Of a stretch of DNA of 28,445 nucleotides, positions 22,049 to 28,445 are shown piece after piece. The stretch's first letter is position 1. Each line of letters opens with the position of its first letter. This stretch comes from Darksidea phi (taxonomy: Eukaryota; Ascomycota; Dothideomycetes; Pleosporales; Lentitheciaceae), in assembly GCA_030770425.1 (NCBI GenBank), contig JASJFT010000351.1:1-28445 (forward strand), given 5' to 3'. Both the position numbers and the translations under genes were made by a program. The notes beneath the pieces were generated by a model. The model had not been told where the DNA came from and did no database searches. It was given only the letters and a program-made list of their open reading frames with translations.

Positions 22049-23099
22049 TTTAGCGCTATATAATAGACGATAACTAATAATCTAAAGCTTTTATTATAAA
22101 ATACTTACCTCGTAGCTTATATATTTATTATTAAACTTTAAATATTAGACTTATATCTAAATTAATTTTCTTTAATTTATAATTAACTCGCTCTATATTC
22201 TAATTCTCGTTTATAAAAGATTAGATAATTTTAAACCTATTATCTCTATACTATCTATTATACTAATTATAATTTCTAACTTTTTAACTCCTATATAAAG
22301 GTAAATTATAACTTACTTTAATATATTAAAGATTTAATATAAGGAATAAGTATAATAGATCTATAAGAGCGCCGAATAATATAATAAATATATTAGACTC
22401 TAGAATAAAATAGTTACTAAATAATAATTTAAATTAGAGAAGATAGTCTATAACTAGAATTTAAAGAATATTAAGTTATAAAGTATTATTTTTAAGAATA
22501 TATATACTAATTATTATATATCTTTATATATAAAGGGTACTATATATAAGATATATAGTATACTTAGCTCTAATAATAAAGATATAAGTCTAGATAATAT
22601 CTATAAGATTATTAAAACTCTTTAAAGGATTTTATCTAATTACTATTTATTAGTTCGTAAATAGACTAATACTTTTCGAAATATAGCTATAAATCTTAGT
22701 ATAGTAGATATTATTATTATACTCTATAATATTCTATACCCCGATAGTACTCTTATATATAATAAAGATTCGGATAACTTTCTCTCTAATATTATATATT
22801 TAATTAAGTTAGGTTATACTATACTAGCTTAGATAGAGGACTAATATAATAATCTTTATTATAGTAGAAAATAGATAGTTAATAGACTTAAATAAGCTCT
22901 AATAGAGTATAGCGAATTATAACCTATAAACCCTATTAAGACTTTTATTATTAGGATTAAAAAAGAGGAAGAGAAATATATTAATAAGTATTTTATAAAG
23001 TATACTCCTACTAATACTATAACTAATAATATAAATATAACTAATAAAACGAATACTATTAAACTAGCTAGTATATTAAGAAGTTAGAAGTATAAACTA

Positions 23100-23141
23100 T
23101 ACTTTTATTATAAGAAGTCTTACTATAGAGGACCTAACTAC
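23100..23141 (+). other. Zinc knuckle of copia gag
   Basis: The codons read YFYYKKSYYRGPNY. With tat and tac taken as RIP-mutated tgt, tgc or cat, this becomes C-x2-C-x4-H-x4-C exactly, the nucleocapsid zinc knuckle that binds RNA. It is followed by a lysine-rich stretch, as is usual at the end of gag. Confidence 0.8.
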
Positions 23142-24999
23142 TACTTTAAGCTATACTCTAAGAAGAAAGTAAAAATAGAAAAGAGAAGAAAAACTAAGAA
23201 GGTAAAAGCTAATACTATAAAAATAATAATAGATATAACTAACGTCTATATAATAGTTAGTCGCCCGTTATTATTATAAGAATAATCTTCTTCTAAAATA
23301 CTAGATATTCTATATAGTACTATTTCCTTTTATATAAATATTTCCCTATTAATACTTTAGTATACTACTTAGAATACGACCTATAAATATTATTATTACT
23401 ATAATACTATTACTAACTAGAGCGTTTATAATAATAAATCTAAGTTTATTATCTAGTTAGATAAACCTACGTCTATAATTAAAGACGTTAATAGTATATT
23501 ATAAGTCTAAGAACTAAGTACTATATAATTTAATATTACTAAAAGTAATAGTATAGTCTAGATTATTATCTTAAACGATATAGTCTTCGAAGAAGACTTT
23601 ATAATAAATATTATCTTATAAGCTCCTTTTAAATAGAAGAACTACTTTTATAATAGTAGTACTAATATACTTATAAAATCTAATAGCTCTAAGTTTACCT
23701 ATCTATCTAAGATAGATAGGATTTCTAATTTCCTAGTTATCTATAATAAAGAGGAGGTCGTATATACTATTATATATACTATTCTTTATAATAATTATTT
23801 CTCTTATACTATCTCTTATATAGTATATCCTTTATATAAGTAGTATATAATACTAGATTATTTAGACCTAGTAATACTAAAATATTTAGCTAAAAAGATT
23901 AATAGTATAGAGATCTTTAATATAAAGCTATTTAACTATAAGTCTTATAGTATAGTAAAATTATTATAAATCTTTTCTTATATACTAAAAAAATATCTCT
24001 TTTATATTCTAGGTAAGGTTTATATTAATATTATAGGACCTATTATATCTAAAGAATATAATAGAAAGTACTACTAAATACTTATTACTAATAACTTTTT
24101 CTAATACTACTAGATATCCTACTTAAATTCTAGAACCTTACTTACTAAAGAATTAATTAAGTAGTACGACGTTTAAGAGATAGAAATAGATCTCTACGTT
24201 AGTACTATTTATTTTAATAATACTAAGGAATTTATAAATAATTACTTCGAATAATATACTAAAAGTAAGAATATTAAACTAGAGTCTTCTCTATTATATA
24301 ATATCTTAAAAAATAGTATTACAAAGTATATTAATAGTATTATCTCTACTACTATATATATAATATATATTACTACTAGTATTCCTTAGAATTTATAGCT
24401 ATATATAGTATAATATTAAATATAGAATTAGAATTTTCTATTAATCTCTAGAATTTCTATTAAGAAAATATCTTATAAGATATATTAATCTAAAAATAAT
24501 ATTTCTAATCTAGTACTATATCTTATTCTTATTTATACCTTCGACTATATTAGTTATATTTATATATCTAAGGTAAAATATATATATAGTAAAAAATTAA
24601 TATCTTATAACTAAAAGAGCTATCTAGTTAGTATAATTATTAAGAATATATACGAGATATATATCTCTAAGATAAAAGATATTATTTATTTAGATATAGT
24701 TTACTAGAATTTTTATAATTATAATATTAAAATTACTATATCTAGCTTTAATAAGCTTTCTCTCTCTATTTAATTATCTCTAGTTACTAAGGCTTTACTT
24801 TCTAATATAATTACTAATACTATTAAACCTATAGATAACGACTAGTAGAAATAACTTTAAGAAGTAGTAGGATTATAATCTAATTTAGGGGGTAACCCTA
24901 CTAACGCTACTATATAAGAAGAGGACTAAGATAAGAATACTATTATACCCGATATATTATTAGAATAAGTCTTTAATAATCCCTTAAAGCTATATAGAA

Positions 25000-26156
25000 A
25001 TAAACTAAACTATATACTAATAGATAGAAATAAGTATTATTATTTTTACTTTATATCTTTAATATTCGAATAAGTTTTTACCTTTATTATTATAAAAGTA
25101 CTAATAAATATACTACTATTAAGCCTTCTATCTAAACTAATAAACTATTATAAATTTAAATTATATCTTTATAAGAATTAATTTTAGCTCGTTATAAATA
25201 AGAAGTTTAATTCTCTTAAATAAAATAATATTTAGTATCTTATAATATCTACTAAACTAAATTAGTATAAAGTAATATCTAGTTAGTAGATATATAAGTA
25301 TAAGAATAATACTAATAATAAACTTCTTAAATATAAAGTATATCTTATCGTCTATAATAATTTCTAAATATAATTAGAATATTTCTAATCTATTTACTTA
25401 TATATTATATATATAACGACTTTATATATTCTCTTTATACTTATTACCCTCTAGAATTTAGAGTATAAATAAATTAATATTATTACTATTTATCTTAATA
25501 CTTATTTAGATAATAAGTATATTATTTTTCTATAACTCCTCCTAGATATTATAGATAGTAGTACTACTATTTAACTACTATATAGAATTTACGAACTTAA
25601 AGAGTCTACTCTACTATAGTATCTCGATCTTAAAATCTTACTTTTAGATTTTAAATATATATCTTTAGCCTTTAATCTATATATCTTTATTAATAAGAAT
25701 ACTTAAGGTATTATTATCGTATATATTAATAATCTTATTCTTACTACTTATACTAAGAAGAATATAACTATTCTTAAGAATATTATTTTTAAGTACTATA
25801 AAATCTAAGACCTTAGACCGCTATTCTTCTATCTAGGTATTAAAATTATTAAGAATAGGGATAAATATATATTCTCTATCTTAATAGACTCGTATTTTAA
25901 TAAGCTTATTATAGACTACTATATAAATAATAAGTTATTTATAAAGATTTCTTTATCTCTAAAGTATCTTAAAGAGTACCTATAAGATATAGACGTCTCT
26001 TAGAATACTATTAAATAATATTAGTCTCTTATTACTTATCTTTTATATTTTATAAGTATATATTACCTAGATATAACCTAGTATATATACTTTATAGCCC
26101 GCTTTATAAGTAATTCTACTCTCTAATAACTTAATCTATTATTATATATTAACCTA
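25000..26156 (+). pseudogene. Copia reverse transcriptase domain
   Basis: The frame reads FKYISLAFNLYIFINKN, then IIIVYINNLILTT with the active-site codons tat att aat aat at 25722-25733 (YVDD before RIP), then LRPLFFYLGIKIIKNRDKYI, then YQSLITYLLYFISIYYLDI and ARFISNSTL. The family pattern is the YVDDLLI active site, the DLGPL-FFLGIEI block, and YQ-LIGSLMYL----RPDI followed by LS-F-SNPT. The sequence is cut at 26156 by the Fot1-type element. Confidence 0.88.
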
Positions 26157-26210
26157 TTTTATAAGCGAGTAGGTAGTATAAGTAAGTAGGTACTCTACCT
26201 AACTTTTTAT
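26157..26210 (+). repeat. Left terminal inverted repeat of the Fot1-type element
   Basis: It begins ttttataagcgagtaggta and ends taactttttat. The reverse complement of 27946-27999 matches it with a few differences, mostly of RIP type. It contains a 17-bp tandem unit (tataagcgagtaggtag followed by a second, slightly changed copy), which may represent paired transposase-binding sites. Confidence 0.92.
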
Positions 26211-26399
26211 ATATAAAAAGCTACGTAGTTTAATAATATACTAGAAATCTATTAATATAATAACTATTCTAAATTAAGTAGTATCTATAGTAGTCTTTTT
26301 ATATATTTATAAGTTATATCTAGGTTCTCTATAGTATATATAGTATACTAAAACCTATTAGCTTATATTTAATTATCTAGTAACTTAATATCTTTTATT

Positions 26400-27850
26400 C
26401 TCTTACTATTACTTAGTAGCCTTCTAAATAATAATAGTCTCTCCCTCTATCTTAGTTAGGATACCCTACTTCTAGATTCTCTTCTTTTTATACGCTCTAT
26501 ATATTATAGTAGTCTTAATTATCTTCTTTAGATTTACGATTTATTTACGTATAAGTATAGTTTTATAAGCTATTACTTTAGTATCTTTTCTTAACTAATT
26601 AATAGCTATAATAATAGAAGTAGATAATAAGCTCTTATACCTACGTATATACTTATAAATTAACGTTAATTAAACCTATACTTTATATATATTACTTAGT
26701 ATTCTAACCTTTTATATAATCTCTAGTAGGATTACTAATAATAGTATCCTTAGTTTAATATTAAGCTTCGAGATTACTATTTCTAGATTATATAGAACTA
26801 GGCTAGCGTCTTAAAAGCTTATATAGATATTCTTCTTTATAATAGTCTTATTATAGGTTATATAAAAAGTAGATAGAAATTCTAGCTTTATAATATAATT
26901 AATATAATTATAAATTAGACTATTAATCTAATTCCTATATATATACTTTAACGGCGAGAAATAGTCTATATTAAGTAGTTATAAGAGATATAATAAATAA
27001 GCTAGTATAGAGAGAGTATAGATTTTATTCTTCTTATAAAGATTCTAGAATTCCTTTAAGATATAACTACTATAGCTATTAAGAATTAATAGTAGATATA
27101 CGTCTACTCTATAATTTATTATATATTTAATAAAGTACTTTAGTTAGATAACTTCTAGATTATTATTTATCTAGTTATTATTACTAATACTAATAGTCTA
27201 ATCGTTTAGTATATCGTTACCCTCGTACTAGATAAAGAGGTAGTACTTACTAGTAAAGATAATAAAGGGTAGAATAATCTACCTAGTAGTATTAATTCCT
27301 TATATTATAGTAACCTACTCGCGATTATCTAGCTAGATAGCTTTAGTCTACCCGCGTTTCTTTAAGTTAGTAATAACTAATTACGCTAATATCTTATTTA
27401 TTAAAAAGCTAGCTTCGTCGAAGTTATAGATATTCTAATTAATAATATCTTAGGTAGTCTTAATACGCGCTACTTAGTTAAACTAGGTTTAAATAATATT
27501 AGAATTCTTATAGAAAGCTTATTATTAATTATAAAGTCGACTAAATTATATTCTAAAACTATTAGTTTAGTTAATAAAGTTTCTAGACTACTACTTATCT
27601 ATTTACTTAATACTATATATAGTAAGTAGTCTATTTACTATATCTTATATAACCTCTAGTATAGAGATATATCCTTACGAATCTAGATCGAGTATATAGC
27701 TAATAACTACCTCCTTCTCTAGCTTAGAAAGCTTCTTTAATTTAGGCTAGTAATTGTGTCGTATAGTAATTCTAGTATATTAGTATTATAGTATTATTTA
27801 GGGGACGTTAAACGTTACTATAACGCGTTTAATAGATTAGATCTAATTCT
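26400..27850 (-). pseudogene. Fot1/pogo transposase, RIP-inactivated
   Basis: The minus-strand frame carries the family blocks in order: VVISYILDLDSQGYISILE (N-terminal DNA-binding part), NIYNFDEASFLINKILA with the first catalytic D at 27416-27421, WVTIIQGINTT-like block near 27310, LLLILNSYSSYILKEF (second D, near 27081-27097), then LLQLLNIDYFSPLKY near 26947-26970 (third D, family LLQPLDVG-FSPLK), then IIKKNIYISFQDASLVLYNLE (family GFR-AGL-P--PE). Two of the three aspartates read N through RIP-type GAT-to-AAT changes. The distance between the second and third D is about 35 residues. The protein start near 27850 is uncertain because ATG was lost; two TpG near 27755 survive close to it. Confidence 0.9.
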
Positions 27851-27945
27851 AATTAATAGCTAAGATAGCTAGAGAGATATCTACTTCGTTATAGGATAAT
27901 CGAATAGTAGTTAGTTAAGCTATAAGAGTTAATAGGTAACGCGTT

Positions 27946-27999
27946 ATAAAAAGTTAGATAGGATACCTACTCGCTTATACTACCTACTCGCTTATAAAA
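27946..27999 (-). repeat. Right terminal inverted repeat of the Fot1-type element
   Basis: Reverse complement of the left repeat, ending ctcgcttataaaa just before the flanking TA. Here both copies of the internal unit (tacctactcgcttata) are intact, while the left repeat has one copy altered by RIP-type changes. Confidence 0.92.
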
Positions 28000-28001
28000 T
28001 A

Positions 28002-28229
28002 GATTATTTATTATATTAAGGACTACTATACTCTTAGAATCTAATATAACGGCTTTAATATAGATAGCTTAGCTATCTACTTAGATACTACTTATATAGA
28101 TAGTACTAATAATAGAAAATTATTATATAACTATATCTTTAAACTAGTTAATAGTCTTATCTTATATAAATTACTTAAATAGTATATTATTATAACTTTC
28201 TCTACTAAAGCTAAGTTTATCGCTATAAT
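28002..28229 (+). pseudogene. Copia RNase H, part after the Fot1 insertion
   Basis: The frame of base 28021 reads IKDYYTLRIQYNGFNID, then a strand-like block with YLDTTYIDSTNNRKLLYNY (family YSDADWAGD-DTRRSTSGY), then LVNSLILYKLLKQ and STKAKFIAII. This is the end of copia pol. The frame runs on without a stop into the non-RIP sequence from 28231 (reading AERGTSVAYTFGSAKVEY) to a TAG at 28324, although family similarity stops at the boundary. Confidence 0.75.
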
Positions 28230-28445
28230 TGCGGAGCGAGGTACGAGCGTAGCATATACATTCGGGTCTGCTAAAGTAGAATATCCCTGTCAGTTCTGTA
28301 AGAGGTTAGAGAAATTACCCGGATAGGTTAGAGAAATTTCCCTATTCGACCAGAGTGACATTTAAATGGCTGATAGCCAATCATTTCGCACAGCCACATA
28401 TCAGCCACAGGCTGCGGCCAATCAGAACGCTGTATCTGTTTCTAG
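28227..28445. other. Non-RIP sequence at the right edge
   Basis: From 28230 CpA and TpG become frequent and base composition turns ordinary. The segment contains a 22-bp tandem duplication (ggttagagaaatt at about 28304 and 28327), short hairpins (ggctgatagcc at 28368-28378 and cagccacaggctg at 28402-28414), and the RIP-mutated homologue of its first 150 bases or more lies at 11532. It ends with CTAG at the window edge. It could be host sequence, the edge of a GC-balanced region, or the start of a young element that has escaped RIP. The true extent to the right cannot be seen. Confidence 0.6.
28377..28424 (+). promoter_or_regulatory. Two CCAAT boxes 41 bp apart
   Basis: CCAATCA occurs at 28377-28383 and at 28418-28424, both in the same orientation. 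This heptamer fits the binding site of the fungal CCAAT-binding complex (HapB/C/E). The spacing is about four helical turns. A promoter reading towards or beyond the right edge is possible, but no gene start is visible in the window. Confidence 0.4.

Larger units (their letters stand above)
26157..27999 (-). mobile_element. Fot1/pogo-type DNA transposon (Tc1/mariner superfamily) inserted in copia
   Basis: A complete 1843-bp element interrupts the copia RNase H region. It has 54-bp terminal inverted repeats and is flanked by TA on both sides (26155-26156 and 28000-28001), the target duplication of Tc1/mariner elements. Fot1 of Fusarium has a similar size, inverted repeats of about 44 bp and one transposase gene, as known for the family. 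The insert is itself RIP-mutated. It must be younger than the copia insertion, so the order of events is copia, then Fot1, then at least part of the RIP. Confidence 0.92.
22270..28229 (+). pseudogene. Ty1/copia gag-pol, RIP-inactivated and split by a DNA transposon
   Basis: A copia polyprotein reads on the plus strand with gag (about 22270-23280, zinc knuckle at 23100-23141), a protease region (about 23400-23600), integrase (about 23850-24750), reverse transcriptase (about 25000-26150) and RNase H (resuming at 28002 after an inserted Fot1 element). The gag knuckle, the integrase start at 24012 and the RT active site at 25722 share one frame, as in single-ORF copia elements. Integrase blocks include KVYINIIGPI and ITNNFFQYYQI (family LHIDLIGPI and ITDDFSRF). 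RT blocks include IIIVYINNLILT and LFFYLGIKII. RNase H ends with STKAKFIAII (family STTEAEYIAL). The RNase H part is one base out of frame after removing the insert. I find no LTR at either end; the 3' end is cut at 28229. Confidence 0.88.

Noticed and set aside
21890..22270. A 5' LTR of the copia element
   Set aside because: No matching copy exists at the other end, which is cut at 28229, so an LTR cannot be demonstrated.
28442..28445. Terminal CTAG as the 3' end of the Helitron
   Set aside because: The motif is four bases long and coincides with the window edge. The nearest hairpin (28402-28414) is farther away than usual for Helitrons, and this sequence is not RIP-mutated while RepHel is.
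1..28445. tRNA, rRNA or a telomere/centromere satellite
   Set aside because: No cloverleaf-like segment, rRNA-like conserved block or simple telomeric repeat was seen on either strand.

Overview
The window looks like a block of transposable elements from a filamentous ascomycete (Pezizomycotina) that has been saturated by repeat-induced point mutation (RIP). From base 1 to about 28229 the dinucleotides CpA and TpG are almost gone: I find about fifteen by eye. CpG survives, so the loss follows the CpA-to-TpA signature of RIP on both strands. ATG triplets are therefore nearly absent, and almost every in-frame stop is TAA or TAG, as expected from former CAA, CAG or TGG codons. No gene before 28230 can be functional. 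Families can still be recognised by reading through these stops and allowing T for C and A for G at RIP sites. All protein calls below were made this way, by eye, without any database search.

Layout. (1) 1-8960: a Ty3/gypsy chromovirus on the minus strand, with LTR copies at 1-218 and 8743-8960, a gag-pol fossil with reverse transcriptase, integrase and a terminal chromodomain (about 980-5900), and 2.8 kb of extra coding-like sequence before its 5' LTR. (2) 8961-11530: fragments of a Fot1/pogo-like transposase broken up around a 127-bp direct repeat, plus an unassigned coding-like stretch. (3) 11532-11690: a RIP-mutated copy of the non-mutated sequence at the right end of the window. (4) About 12050-16990: a fossil Helitron RepHel protein on the plus strand, with DUF6570-like region, HUH motif, two-tyrosine motif and PIF1-type helicase. 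(5) About 17000-19535: unassigned minus-strand coding-like sequence with two intron-like segments and a 255-bp tandem duplication. (6) About 19550-21800: a plus-strand multi-exon gene fossil encoding a long repetitive tail followed by a histone H3/CENP-A-like histone fold. Seven of its introns are each 44 bp and nearly identical, and all exons between them are multiples of three. (7) About 22270-28229: a Ty1/copia gag-pol on the plus strand, interrupted in its RNase H region by a complete 1843-bp Fot1/pogo DNA transposon (26157-27999) with 54-bp terminal inverted repeats. (8) 28227-28445: sequence without RIP, starting at a base-sharp boundary, with two CCAAT boxes.

The most unusual part is 17000-21800. 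A histone-fold gene with a repeated tail and a family of near-identical 44-bp introns lies directly behind a Helitron replicase, and an intron of the same family and size sits on the opposite strand in the neighbouring coding-like sequence. It could be a host gene captured and amplified by a Helitron, or a cargo gene belonging to the element. Because RIP needs repeated copies, this gene, or the element carrying it, must once have been present in more than one copy.
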